Positions 24,741-37,210 of a DNA stretch of 64,000 nucleotides are shown piece by piece. Below the pieces are notes generated by a model. It searched no databases. It saw only the letters and a program-made list of their open reading frames with translations, and was not told the origin of the DNA. Numbering within the stretch: the stretch's first letter is position 1; the number at the start of each line of letters is the position of its first letter. Both the position numbers and the translations under genes were made by a program. The stretch is from the NCBI GenBank assembly GCA_964007475.1, contig OZ023275.1, forward strand, positions 8,907,829 to 8,971,828. The letters are read 5' to 3'. Source of the DNA: Hybos culiciformis. Taxonomy: Eukaryota; Arthropoda; Insecta; Diptera; Hybotidae.

Positions 24741-26010
24741 ACCTTCTCAGAATAAAAAAGGCACAATAGTTTAAATAAGTTTTCATTTTATTTAAGTATG
24801 ATATTTTAAATGTAGTTCATGTTAAATTTCCAAACAAGAATGTTTCAACCCGGTCCATGCAGCAATAGCTATTCTATTCTATTTCATATTAAAATGAACT
24901 CCCTCAAAGATCTTGTTTAAAAAGTCATATACGATAATTATTGACTGGAATGATTTTTTTCGTGCGTGAATATGTTTGCGGAAAAAAAGACCAACCAGAG
25001 TGCTTTTTCTATTTCAGTTGAATTTATTTGGAACTCAATAAAGTTTAATTTAAAAGATAATATTATAATGGTTCGGTAGTAATATTTTAAATTATTTGAT
25101 CTTATTAAATATTAATAACATATAATACCTTAACAACATCTGCGGCTGGTGTTTTATTTATGGGACCTTAACACACTTTTTTTTTCATAAATATAACATT
25201 GAAAACACATCATAGTAATTTTAAATTAAAAGTTAGGTAAGGAGGATAACAGCCAATTTCTTGACTCAGATGTTAAGTAGACATTATTTTTCCCAAAAGA
25301 GAAATTGTATTTTAATACTGTGATAAAAATATTTATGGAATCATTATTTGACTTTTTCAAACTCTTAATATTTATTTAAAGTATAATATCTCAAAAGAAG
25401 ATTTAATTTTTTTTTTTGGGAAAATTTATATAATTTTTAAGAATATACTTTAAATGCAATTTTTCTCTACAGAGAGTTTTGAAAAAAGGTAGAATATCTT
25501 TAAAAGTGTATCGAATTTCAGCCAAAGTCACTTTTTTCATTAAATAAATAAAACTTTTGAAATGTCTTTTATAATATTCTAAACCATTTAATGATGAAAT
25601 ATTGAATCTTTAAATTTTGAAAAATCAAGTTAAATTATGAACGTTTTTGTTTAATTAACTCCACTGTTAAATTTTCTGGAAAATTATTTTCTTTATTAAA
25701 TTTTAATAAGATGTTTGAATTGTACATTATTTTTTATTGACGTTTGGTCCATTATTTTTGACCTATAAAAATTTTATAATTTATCTACTTAGTAGCGATG
25801 TTAAAATATATTATCTATGTTCGTTCAAAAATGTAAAGAAAAAGAACCTAAAACATTTGTTTTCCAAGAAATTATAATGAATAAAATATATTTTTTGTGT
25901 GCCTATGTTATATACATAGAGCACACGACGTTAATTTCCTTTCTTTGATTTTATTTTATTTTTTTTAAAAATCATAAAATTTTTTCAATTAAACATTCTT
26001 TTCTTCATTT

Positions 26011-26084
26011 ATCTCTATAGCTATCTTACCTATCTATTTACCTTACCTATCTATATATCTTTCTATCTATCTATTTATCTATAC
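26011..26084. repeat. Imperfect (CTAT)n microsatellite
   Basis: Repeated CTAT/CTAC tetranucleotides with interruptions. Confidence 0.8.
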
Positions 26085-26890
26085 ATAAAAATGTTTTGAA
26101 AAATGTTCTACGGCTTTCGGTGCTGAACAACTTTTTCGACTTTTTTGAACCATTTTCAAACTTTTTTGTAAAATTAATTTAATAATTATTGATAAAGGCT
26201 AGGCTAGAGCGAAACAAGGTTCGAACCGAGCTGGTATACTTTTTACCACGACTTGTCCAAATATATTTCAAAACAATTAAATCTAACTATTAAAAAGTTT
26301 ATTAAATGTATCCGCAATAAAATATGCTTAAACCGAAAAACAACACATATAAACAATCTTAAAAAGAAAATTTCGAACACTTCGCCATAAAGTTTCCAAT
26401 TGTTTTTATTAAGCTCAAAAGTAATAATATTTTTTTTCGCACTTAACTTAATAAAAAATATAATTTTTTTGTATATAGTGAATATTATGTATGTTCATAT
26501 TAAGATTCTTATGTACATATTTTCTTATGAGTATATTTTATTTTAACAACCTTAATGAAAATATTTTTTGTTTTGTTAAAATTAATTTAAGAAGTATCTA
26601 ATTGTCATACCTGATGTTACGATTTATCAAATTTATGTATATTGTATATATATGTACTGTATAGTTTTAATAATACGTATCTGTACTGAAATATAAAATA
26701 AACATGTAAACATAGTTCTCGCAGAATAAATTCTACATCATTTTCAACTGTTAACCTAATTTTTAACTTTTGTAATTAAATAATGTTACGCATTATTTCG
26801 AATAAACGCCACCTTTTATTTGCGATGTAGTCAAATCTGAATAAAAAAAAATTTATCATAAAAGCACGAAACGGATTGAATTATAAAGTT

Positions 26891-26965
26891 ATAAGACAGC
26901 AATATTATAGACTACAAGAGGTGAATTTCAAAGAATTAAGAGTTTATGTGAATTAAATAAAATTG
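26891..26965. repeat. Diverged direct repeat, copy 1
   Basis: ATAAGACAGCAATATTATA, then ATTAAGAGTTTATGTGAATT. The same blocks recur at 28380-28455 in the same order and spacing, about 1.49 kb away. No coding content. Confidence 0.6.
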
Positions 26966-28379
26966 TCATAGTTATAAACTTTCTACGAAAGTTGAGTATA
27001 ATAGAATTTTAGTGAAAAAAAAAAAAAATAATTTTGAAAACACCTATAAATGTTAAGAAATCATAACCTATTAATTTTAAAAACCTCCAACTTAAAAAAA
27101 ATAATATTACTGAGATGCAAACTTAAACCATTATGACAATCTGAACTTTATTTCAGTTATGAATTCACATACGTCAGGTATATATTATGCGATGTTTTAA
27201 TAAATAAGAACAATTAAAAAAAAGTAATTTCATTAATATAAATTAATATAAATTCTAAACAAAATATAGAAAAATTATGATATTATTCCTAAATAATCAT
27301 GCAACCCATATTTTTCATACAATATGTAAACTTCATAATGTTTCAATGAATTTCCCCTTATTTTGAAAACTTTGATATGATTATGAGCTAAATATGCGAA
27401 AACATTTTAGTTGAAAATTAAAATAAAAGCAAATTATTATCATCATTCATTCTTGAAACAAAAACATCTTGTTAATTTTACAAATATATGTATATGTTAA
27501 GAATAATAACATATGGATTAGAAAATTTCGCATTATCATCAACACTTGTTGGTATAATTTAAACAAAAAAAATTTAACAAAAACTTCAGAGTTTTTCATG
27601 AGATAATATGAAATTTTTATATTATATCATTTGCGTATCTGTTATGTTATGTGTTATGTTTTTTATTTATACTTTATGTCAAAAACAAATGGTTGAGCAT
27701 AATAGTTTTGTTTAAAAAATTATTCTTCTGTATTTCAGAAGGAATCTTATGTTTTTTTCTAGCTCAAAACATGAAAATGATTTTTCTAATGTATGAAAAT
27801 TTATTTAAAAGCTTTCTCGTAAATCTTGTGATGAAAAAAAATTAAAAATCCAATAACAAAATTTATTTTTTTTTCTTTCCTGATTAGTCTCTTCTCTTGT
27901 TATAGAATAAGTAATTCTCAATTTACACTTTTTAATTTGTATTTTTGTTTCTTCCAACCTTTGGAAATAGTTGTAGTGCTTTGAATTATATTTTCCTTGA
28001 ATATGATTTGTGGGTAATCTTAAAATTGATCTACATTTTGTATTCCAAATGTTATGCCATAAGACTATGGGAAGGATTAACATAATAATATTTTCAATTT
28101 ATAGACCAAACGTTATAGATTTTCTTCGTTGAATTAAATATAAAATATATAAGTATAGAACAAAAATAAAATTGAAGTTACCTGTAATCTCAGATTTAAT
28201 TAGAATTTTAAAGAAATCTTCTTAAAAATTTATTTTAATCATATTCAAGCCAATATTGAATTTTATCAATAAAGTTGTGTTATAAAAGACATGAAATATT
28301 TATGTAGGTCGGACAGTTTTGAATTAGATTAATGAAAAATTTTAAGAATTATTTCTCTGGAGAGTAATGAGTTGTATGG

Positions 28380-28455
28380 ATAAGACAGCAATACTATATA
28401 CTACTATGGAGGTTGATTTCATATAATTAAGAGTTAATGTGAATTAAATTCAATT
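28380..28455. repeat. Diverged direct repeat, copy 2
   Basis: ATAAGACAGCAATACTATA, then ATTAAGAGTTAATGTGAATT, matching 26891-26965 with scattered changes. Confidence 0.6.
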
Positions 28456-29236
28456 TATATTATAAGTAATAATTATAAAGGATTATTTTTTTAGAGTTCT
28501 TAGTTTTGAGAGCATACATATGTAAATGTACAAAAAATAAATATAAAATTAATTGGAAAGAAAACATTATAAGTGAATTTCAACAAAATTTCAAAATAAA
28601 ATTGAAAATCTGTAATGGATAATAATTTAAATTCTGGATTTTCTTGATTTGAAAAAAAAAAAATGAATTAACGAACTGAATTGAATTATTTTGAATTTGT
28701 AACAATATCGAACTATGTCTCCTTTTTAAATAAATTGATTTAACCAATATTAAATATTCAAAGCTTTTTATTCTAATATCGGATTTGCATCAACAAAATA
28801 TGTTTTTTTTTGTCACGTTATTTTAATTTTGAATAAAAGAAGAAGAATCAATTTTTATAAATAAAATTTAAGCGGAAATGAGGATTTTCATGAATATAGG
28901 GTCAATATCAAAAATGTTGAAAGAATCCTGCCTTGTTTGGCCTCTATATAAGCTATTGTTCAGGTAATGTGGTGTTCAAGTGCTGCACTGAGCCAAAAAA
29001 GGCGTACTAAATTTTAGGACTTTTGGCATTAAATCAAGTTCTAGTATTTTTATACACAAAACAACAACAAATACATTTTTTTTATTAAAAAAACAATATT
29101 TAAGTTCTTTCGGTATCATATCAAGTACAAACTGCGCTAAAATCGTAAAATTAATGCCCAGAGGCATAATTTTAGGACCAAGAGAATTAATGTTATTCCA
29201 AAAATTCTTGAATTAAAATATTTGAATAATTTTAAT

Positions 29237-29306
29237 ACTATGGCTGAATGGTAGAGTGATGGAATGAAATGCTAAATACAGAGGTTCGAATCCCGACGAA
29301 GGCATA
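29237..29306 (+). other. tRNA-like module 1 (SINE-head type)
   Basis: The A-box-like TGGCTGAATGGTAGAG starts at 29241 and the B box GGTTCGAATCC at 29283-29293, 42 bases apart, as in tRNA genes. The T and anticodon stems do not pair properly, so it is not a functional tRNA. It may still keep an internal Pol III promoter. A second copy follows 126 bases on. Confidence 0.7.
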
Positions 29307-29362
29307 AGAAAAATGTATACGCTATTTATATTTTCTATTTTATGTACATGAATAATTTTATT

Positions 29363-29432
29363 ACTATGGCCTAATGGTAGAGTGGTCGATTGAAATGCTA
29401 AAGACCGAGGTTCAAATCCCGAAGAGGGCATA
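29363..29432 (+). other. tRNA-like module 2 (SINE-head type)
   Basis: A box TGGCCTAATGGTAG (29367) and B box GGTTCAAATCC (29409-29419), 42 bases apart. It is nearly the same as module 1 through GAATAATTTTA, ACTATGGC and GGCATAAGAAAAAT, which marks a local duplication. An A-rich low-complexity tail follows. Confidence 0.7.
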
Positions 29433-29573
29433 AGAAAAATATAATAAGAAATTAGAAATAAAATAAATAAAGAAATAAATAAAATAAAAAAAAAAATAGA
29501 AAAAAAAATTAAAATTAAAAAATTTTTTTTTCTCCTTTAAAAAATTTTAATCCCAAAAGGCATTGATTTTAGT

Positions 29574-29595
29574 AAAACCGTCATTGGACGGTTTT
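29574..29595. other. Perfect hairpin, 9-bp stem
   Basis: AAAACCGTC, a 4-base loop ATTG, then GACGGTTTT. It lies in the right arm of the 28986-29660 element. It resembles a bacterial terminator in form, but that role is not expected here. Confidence 0.8.
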
Positions 29596-29660
29596 TGTTG
29601 CGGAAAATAAATGATTTTATGCATTTTTACATGATTTTAGCACGTTTTTTTATCTCAGTG

Positions 29661-32431
29661 TGTGTATTTAACTGCTACAATAAATTACTTTGACTCTTGT
29701 TAGCTATTAACTGTGGTCCAATTAGTCCTTTAATAAACTTCCAATTTTAGTTTCCAGTTTTAGTTTAGTTTTAATGGATTTCCAATGGATTTTAATTTAT
29801 AATGCCCATCTTTACGGACTCTCTTTAGTCTAGCTAGAAAATTTCTTTATAATTTTACTTTTAATAGAAAAAAAATTATAATATAATGAATATGAGCATC
29901 AAATTATTATGAATGAGTATAGGAAATTCAATCAATTACATGTTAGAAAAATAGATTGCCCAAAGGTATAAAATTAATTAAAGAATATATCCATGAAATG
30001 ATTGATAAAAGATTTATCATAACTTAGGTACTCGTATCATGTACTGTATAATATAACCATATAAATATTTTTACGTTATAGTAAAAATAAAATGTTTTTT
30101 ATCATAAATTTCTATTTAATAAGTCGGCGGTGAAAAAATTTTGTGAAATGTTTTATTTTGTGTTTTGCCTTTAAGATATAAATAGTAAGTCTACATATCT
30201 TATAAGTAAACGATTTAATTTTTTGACGAAATCTTTGCTTGAAAGATAATAATTGAAAAAATGTATACTGGTTGTGGCACCGGGCAAGTAAAAACAATTA
30301 TAATTGTAAGCATAATGCTCATTTTTATTCCTGACTTACATATACGTACAAATATTGTGTATTGAAGTAAAGATTTGAGGAAGGAAATTTTCATCAATTT
30401 TTTTTTTTGTTTTCAAATAAACTGAAGATAAAATTATTATTTCTCAGTATTTATTTTCTAAAGTTTTGAAAAAGAAAATGGTAGCAGTAAAAAGAAAAAT
30501 TTAAATTCATTTCGTGCTCAACAAAAATGTTCAAAGTTTTTACATTTTTAATTTTTCAACTTTTCATTTAAGTTTTTTTTATTGTTTTTTTTTTTTCAGT
30601 TTTTCATATTCATTAAATCTACAAAATTATGCTTTTCCGGTGTTTTCAGAATTTTATCTACTTTTTTTTCATAGTATTTTGAATACAAAAAACAACAGAA
30701 AAAAAAAATTAAAAAAGGTTTTAATAAAAGAAACGAAAAAAAATTCAGTTTTTTCTTTTCTTCCATTCATTTAAAGAGTAATGTTGTATGCGGAAGAACT
30801 CATAAATTTTATCTTTAACAGATTACTATAATGAGCATAATTTCAAAAAGTTTTAATTTCAATTTGTCTTTAATTTAGCCGCATAGTGTAGCACTCAATG
30901 ATTTAGTACAGTATAATAATAATGTCTATTTTTACTTGAACTGCAAATTATTAAAAAAAACATGTATGTTGAAGATACTTTGTATATACTGTGTATACGA
31001 ATATGCTTGTTCATTTTCATTTTGTACAAATGAAAACCTTAGTCGTTATAAATTGAATGAATTCTATTAGCAGAGTGTAATTTTTACGTAATTACGCAAT
31101 TATTTTCGTTAATATAAGTGCCTTCATTGGAGCAGTAGAATTTGGATATAACTCAAATAAGAAACTAAAGTAAGATGTTTTAAAATTTTTTCTAATACAG
31201 TTTAAAGCAGGTTATTAAATTTTGATTAATTATTAATAATTAAATCAATGTGTACACACACACAGTGTTAATTTTATTTCTGTCATCATATGATCATATA
31301 ACATGTTTTCATGCTTAACTTAATAATTAATTTCATTGCGTGAATAAAACAATTTTTAGTTTTTCTTTAAAAAGGAAAATTTATACTATTTTTTTGTTCG
31401 CTAAAAACTTTCAAAGGTCACATACAGGGTAAATATATATTTTAATCTCTTCATGGGCAATGAAATATATTTTAACGAGCCTTGACATGAGCTTAAAAAA
31501 ATATATGTTATCTCTTTTGTTCAAATGACAAGTCATTTTCAACAGAAAAATATATATATATATAATTTATATAAAAATATATAAATATGTGCAGTTGTGG
31601 AATACATTTAAGTTCATAGTTTGGTGTTTGTATTAAACTTTTTTAGGTATATTTGTTATATTTGTGTTCTTGTTAACTTCTATCAGGTTAAATGCAGTAC
31701 GTTATTTATTAAATTACCAACGTTAAGAATATACTTTCAAGGGAAAACAGTTTTTATAGGAAATTGTTTTTTATTAAGTATGTACAAAATAAAGTTAATT
31801 ATATTGACTCCTGTATCAATAATGGTTTTCAGTTTCATATTTTTAAATTCATAACTATTTCATATTGCTTGAACTGTACATTACTTCCGGAAAAAATACA
31901 CAAGAAAAATTCTACAAATTGATAATAAAAATTTCTAGAACAGAATTATAAATTTATACAGAATTATGAATTTGGACAGAAGAAAATTTTAACTTATTTT
32001 CAAATAAAATAAAAATTTTCAGTTTAAATTGATATACATTTCTACATCTTATACTATGTACAATATATATAACGTTCCTCTATGATCGAAGCATTATTAA
32101 AACTTTCTTTACTAGATTATTATAATATTACCCAATTTATTCTTATACTAAAAAATATAAGTTTTCATTGTCAGAAGTTAACAACAAGCATAGTTTCCTA
32201 TACAAGATTATCGATACTTTCCATTGTGTATATTTTTCTATATATACCATTTCTTGTATTATATACTAAGGACTAATATTAGATATTTTAAAATTAAAAA
32301 CTAATGGGTAAACAAATTCTTATGCGTTGTTTATAGCTAATTGACCTATTTGAAAAAATGGTACCGTAAAAACCTTTTTTCTATGTTATTTTTCTATTTA
32401 TACTTAAGCAATGTTACTGAAAATGAAGATA
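29661..32431. other. Non-coding A+T-rich stretch
   Basis: I see no gene or defined element. There is a short (TA)n run at 31550-31564 and a CACACACA run near 31255. Open frames are chance-like. Confidence 0.6.
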
Positions 32432-32953
32432 TTAAGAGCCCTCAATGTGAAAAATTGCAAAAAATTGGTCTTAGTTTGGCTTTGATTGGCTAGACTGAAG
32501 TGATTTTTTTATATGTTAGAGAGTATATAACTGGCTCCAGGGTAGGTGAGGCGGATTTTTTATATTTTGAGTTTTTTGGTCCAAATGGGCCTTTACAAAA
32601 CCTGGACATATTTGCTTGGATTCTGAAGTAAAGGAAAAAGATAATAAAAAATCTCAAACGCAGAAATAAATCTAAAATACCACTCTGCTGGTGACGTGAA
32701 ATTTTGAATTTCTTTAATTTCCTAAACAATTTTTAATTAATTTCATTTATTTCTAAGAATTTTTTTAATTTTTTGATAAATTACAGTTTCTGCACAGAAA
32801 TAAAATTCAAATATAGTTTTGTGATTTTCTGGTAGAGGTGTTTTTCGTACAATTTTTGTCGCATTTTTCACGGCCGTTTATTTTCTGTAAAATAAAACAA
32901 AAAAAACTGCAAAAATGAAATAGCAAACAGAATTTCACATGGAGGGCTCTTAA
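32432..32953 (-). mobile_element. TTAA-bounded MITE, copy 1 (522 bp, inverted)
   Basis: The ends are TTAAGAGCCCTCAATGTGAA and, from the other side, TTAAGAGCCCTCCATGTGAA: an inverted repeat of about 21 bases with one difference. TTAA stands at both limits, as expected for piggyBac- or Kolobok-type TTAA integration. It lies in reverse orientation to the copies at 36661 and 56382, shares their whole body, and is 28 bases shorter. The missing part includes the ATTGTAG/CTACAAT palindrome those copies carry. There is no transposase; the 79-codon open frame is a by-product. Confidence 0.85.
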
Positions 32954-33636
32954 TTTTATCTATTTTTCGTAAAAAGAATTTTTTAAAAATATTTTCAAAT
33001 AACCAAGAAAATTGAATTTATTTTTTTTTGATATCTGAAAAATTTCATTACTTCACAAAATTATTTTTTTCTTTCTTTTTCATTACGTTTCCTACCTATC
33101 ATAATATTTTTTAACGATAACTTTCCTGTCAAAAATTTTTTTTTTGTTTTTTTTTTTATATTTTTTGCAGTTGATTTTTTACTTTCAGATAAAATTAGCT
33201 GTGAATGGGTTTCCGGAACATTCCTCTAAAAATTACTTTACTGTGCTAGCTATAAACAACGCATTAATCATAATTTAAGAGATTAAGAACAGAATATAAT
33301 TATTATTAAGTTACGGCGCGCGTGTTCTCTCCCTTAGACGTTACTAATATGTAAGTTCATTATTTAATGTAAAACCAAGCTTATTATAAATATATGAATA
33401 TATGCAAGATGAGCTAAGCTATTTCAATTTATAAAAAATGTATAAATGAACTTATAAGTAAAAATTCATATTAACAAAATACTTGAAAATATAACATTAA
33501 GTGATACTTAATGCCATATAAATTATTATTATTATGATGGTGTTGTATAAATATTTTGAATATTTTATGATTATTATTATGCATTCTGGCATATTAATAT
33601 TGCATAATTAAAATATAGAATAGGACCTGGATAAGT

Positions 33637-33930
33637 GAAGTACGGGGCCCGTTTTCAGCATTTTGATTTAGGATCTTTAATTTTAAGATACCTCTGTCGC
33701 AATCAGGGGCTAAACATATTTTTTGAGAGTCCCTTTAATATCATTATACCAATACAATTTAATCATATGTACAAAAAAAAAACAATTTTCAACGAAATCT
33801 AAACGCTAGTTCGAATCCTTGGGCTCTGACCATTTTTCTAAGTTCGTATTATCTCATATTATATCTAACCACATACTGTTTTTTATTTTGATTTTTTGAA
33901 ATTTAATATTTTAAAAAAAATTTAATTACA
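33637..33930 (+). repeat. Dispersed repeat family B, copy 3
   Basis: GAAGTACGGGGCCCGTTTTC, AGCATTTTGATTTAGGAT, TTTTAAGATACCTCTGTCGC, AATCAGGGGCTAAACAT, then CGAAATCTAAACGC and TTCGAATCCTTGGGCTCTGAC. These match the copy at 2672-3010 block by block. Confidence 0.6.
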
Positions 33931-33944
33931 CAATTATTTTAACC

Positions 33945-34110
33945 CTTGGCAGGTTTCGAAGTTATAGGCTGCCAAGCCTGGAATGAAAGAAAACGAGATT
34001 ACGAGTGTTTTGGATGAAAATCGCTTGGCTTGTTCAAAAGTTAAAGTGTTTTAGTGGCGGACGAACAGACGCACCGACATTTCATGAATTTTTAATTTTT
34101 GATGGAAAAC
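33945..34110. repeat. Probable old interspersed repeat fragment
   Basis: A less A+T-rich block with GGCTGCCAAGCCTGG, GTGGCGGACGAACAGACGC and TTCATGAATTTTTAATTTTT. 'GGACGAACAGACG'-type phrases are, as I recall, common in arthropod interspersed repeats. It abuts family B copy 3 and might belong to it. Confidence 0.35.
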
Positions 34111-36660
34111 GGGCTAAAGTGATGATAAAAAGTGCTGAAAAGATGAAGATACGAAATAATTATTAAATGAATTATTCTTACTTTAGCATTAATTATAAAT
34201 TTCTTAAAAGCTTGAAAATAAATATATTTTCCCCATATTTTTCTTCTTTATTTTAAGATTATTAATAAAAAGATCCAAATACAAAGAATAACTAAATTTT
34301 TGTCTATAGTAAATGAAAAAAAGTTGCTTTTTCATACACATAAAACGAATTGTTAGAACACTAACTAATTGTTTTTCATATATATTAAATATAAAAAAAG
34401 CACTCTTTAATGCATCAATCAATGTCTTTAGGAAACCATCAATTACTGGATTATAAAAATATATAAAATTATCGCTAAATCATAAGGAGAATTTGAGAAA
34501 CTGAAATAATTTCATAAATTTATAAGAAATTTATAGATAGAAACTGTGGGTTTTGATTTTTGCCTTATACTTAAGTTGAGTGAATACATTATTGTTTTGC
34601 AACATTATACCGAATGTCAGTATCAATTTCTTGTTCAACAGGGTTTAAAAGAAGAAATGATGGAAAAAAAAACTATTAAATTATTTAGAGTTCCAAGATA
34701 GCGTACTAAAGCAAACAATTTTTATGATCTTTGTATGAACTTCTTTTCAACAAACAAAATTTACACATCTATTGTAAATTTTTTGGAAATTTCTCTTTAA
34801 ATTATACGTCAATTAATAAATAATAATCAAATATCACAAATAACTGAATTAATTTCTTATATAAACATTTCTTATAAACATTTTTAAAGTACAACACAGA
34901 CCTACCTAACTTAAAACATATGTGTAATTATTATGCTGATGTTGTTTGTCATTAATCTTGCAATTCATTTTAACAACATATACGAATACAATAAATATTT
35001 TTTTGGTTTGTTTTTTTCGATTGATTAATTGGTTCTAATAAATAAGCTTTTATTTATATGGGTATTCTTGCTTGTAATTATTAATGATTTGGTTCTAAAA
35101 AAAAGGATCAAAAATAAACTGAGATCATTTGAATAATTGAAATGGAATATCTTTAAATATTACACACATTACTGTTTTTATTATATGTAATGTAAAACGA
35201 ACAATGCCATATAGATTTAAAGACATGGGACAATATACTGACTTGACATTGCAGACGAAACTCTAAATTTTTTTTTTTTTACAAAGAATGAAAATCTATT
35301 TTTCTGAGTTTTATTACTATACTTATTAAACTTCTTAATAAAAATAAAATAAAAGAAATTTTCGCACGAAGATGTTAATATTTAAAGAAGAAATACATAT
35401 TCACGGTTAACAGAATGTTTTGGAAGTAGTAAAATTGAACAAAATAATTTATAAAATTAATTTACTTTAATATTATCGATAATTAAATTGATTAAATTCA
35501 ATCTGGCAGGAAATAAAACAACCCTAGTTATATGAAAAAAGGTTTTTTAATATCAGTATTGGGATTTTTCGATTTATGTCCATTTTTATTTCAATTTTTT
35601 CCCCTGGAAATCAATATTAATGATTTGACAAATTGATTCTTTCATTATTAGATTTTTTTTTGGTTTTTTTAAGCCTTTTTACCACTCAACCTTTAACTAG
35701 ACATTTTCATACATACAGTTTCATACATTTGTTATGATTTTGATGCCAACGAAATGCTTTTGAATGTTTTAAAGGTTAATATTTATGTGGATGTTGACTC
35801 AACCAAATTAAAAAACAAACAAACATAAAAAACCACGATGTTGATATTGGGCAAGAAAAAAATTCAATCAAAAACAATATTAAAACAATAATTTTTTATA
35901 TAGAAAAGATTATTGGATTATTGGATCGAAAAATATTTTTTATCAATTTGCCAGAAAAAAAATTTTGTATGCATATTTTTTTTAAATAAAAGTAATAATA
36001 CTTCAAAAAAGAAATTTTTTTCTTTATAAAAATAACAAATTTTTTAACATTCATTTAAATAAAAATAAATAAATAATAATATGAAAATTAAAAAGCAGTC
36101 ATTTTAACAATAATAAATGACAATAATTAAATTTTTAAGTTTATTATACAACAACGGAATTTCGTGTTTTCCATTTTTGTTGACATTGTCATGTTTTGTA
36201 GATAAAAACAAAAATTCATTTTCAATATAATTTTTATTTTTTTTATTTTGCGTTTAAATTTCTTAAATTTAATAATTTATATTGAAGAATTTCGTAAAAA
36301 ATAAAAAAAAGAAAACAATCACATATTTTCAATAGATTCTCATTAATTACAACTTTATTTTTAATTTCAATAAATAACAATTAAATAAACAAAAATGTAT
36401 TATTTTTATTGTGGCATTTTCAAGCATATAAAAAGCAAAAAAAAATTCCACAATTTATAATAATTTTATTGCGCCAACAATGATGAAGTTACGACACGCT
36501 ATTATATAAAATAGTACGTGTGATTTAAAGTATTAAACTCAGCAAGGAATTTCAAATTTTAATTTATTTGAATTTATTTAATAACAATTAAAAAAAAAAT
36601 AAATATTTTTTAAATATTTATTTTGTATAAGTAATTTCTTTTATATTATTTTTATGTACG

Positions 36661-37210
36661 TTAAGAGCCCTCCATGTGAAATTCTGTTTTCTATTTCTGT
36701 TTTCTATTTTTGCAGTTTTTTTTTTTTTTATTTTACAGAAAATAAACGGCCGTGAAAAATGCGACAAAAATTGTACGAAAAACAACTCTACCAGAAAATC
36801 ACAAAACTATATTTGAATTTTATTTCTGTGCAGAAACTGTTATTTATCAAAAAAATAAAAAAATTCTTAGAAATAAATGAAATTAATTAAAAATTGTTTT
36901 GGAAATTAAAGAAATTCAAAATTTCACGTCACCAGCCCTGGAGAGTGGTATTTTAGCTTTATTTCTGCGTTTGAGATTTTTTATTATCTTTTTCCTTTAC
37001 TTCAGAATCCAAGCAAATATGTTCAAGTTTTTTAAAGGCTCATTTGGGCCAAAAAACTCAAAATTTAAAAAATCTGCCTCACCTACCCTGGAGCCAGTTA
37101 TATACTCTCTAACATATCAAAAAATCACTTCAGTCTAGATTGTAGTAACCCTACAATCAAATCGAAACTAAGACCAATTTTTTGCAATTTTTCACATTGA
37201 GGGCTCTTAA
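36661..37210 (+). mobile_element. TTAA-bounded MITE, copy 2 (550 bp)
   Basis: It starts TTAAGAGCCCTCCATGTGAA and ends TTCACATTGAGGGCTCTTAA. By eye it differs from the 56382-56931 copy at only about seven positions, both being 550 bases. A central ATTGTAG TAACC CTACAAT palindrome lies near the right end (about 37139-37157). The 79-codon open frame is shared by the family but starts inside it, has no domain and needs no protein explanation. Confidence 0.9.

Larger units (their letters stand above)
23541..28985. other. Non-coding A+T-rich stretch
   Basis: No gene is supported. It holds a 20-base tandem duplication (24701-24740), a CTAT-type microsatellite (26011-26084), and two copies of a diverged direct repeat (26891 and 28380). 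An 11-base inverted pair (GGAGGAAGTTG near 24466 and CAACTTCCTCC near 24549) brackets about 75 bases. Confidence 0.6.
28986..29660. mobile_element. TIR element carrying a tandem pair of tRNA-like modules
   Basis: The left end is CACTGAGCCAAAAAAGGCGT then ACTAAA. The right end, on the opposite strand, is CACTGAGATAAAAAAACGTG then CTAAA: an imperfect inverted repeat of about 30 bases. Inside are subterminal repeats of TTTTAGGAC/CTAAAATC and GGCATT, two tRNA-like modules (29237-29306 and 29363-29432), an A-rich tail (29433-29520), and a perfect hairpin near the right end (29574-29595). No transposase is present. Flanking dinucleotides are TG on both sides, too weak to fix a target duplication. 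The ends resemble those of the 42438-43188 element (CACAGA, then A-run, then CGTACT). CAC-starting ends occur in several superfamilies, so I leave the class open. Confidence 0.6.
32954..36660. other. Non-coding A+T-rich stretch between two TTAA MITEs
   Basis: It holds repeat family B copy 3 and an adjoining less A+T-rich block (33637-34110). A short CGGCGCGCG-containing patch is at 33313-33345. No gene is supported. Confidence 0.55.

Noticed and set aside
26215..26235. GGTTCGAACC as a possible Pol III B box
   Set aside because: No A box 40-45 bases away on either strand; the word is palindromic, so orientation is also uncertain.
29213..29431. A minus-strand frame translating as MPSSGFEP repeated twice
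   Set aside because: This is the antisense reading of the two tRNA-like modules; such MPSSGFEP peptides are a familiar artefact of tRNA-derived repeats.
35117..35140. TGAGATCATTTGAATAATTG resembling the bantam microRNA
   Set aside because: Only the first half resembles bantam as I remember it, and I saw no complementary arm nearby to make a precursor hairpin.
36899..37138. A 79-codon frame shared by the TTAA elements at 36661 and 56382
   Set aside because: It is conserved only because the elements are near copies. It has no transposase motif and is far too short for a transposase.
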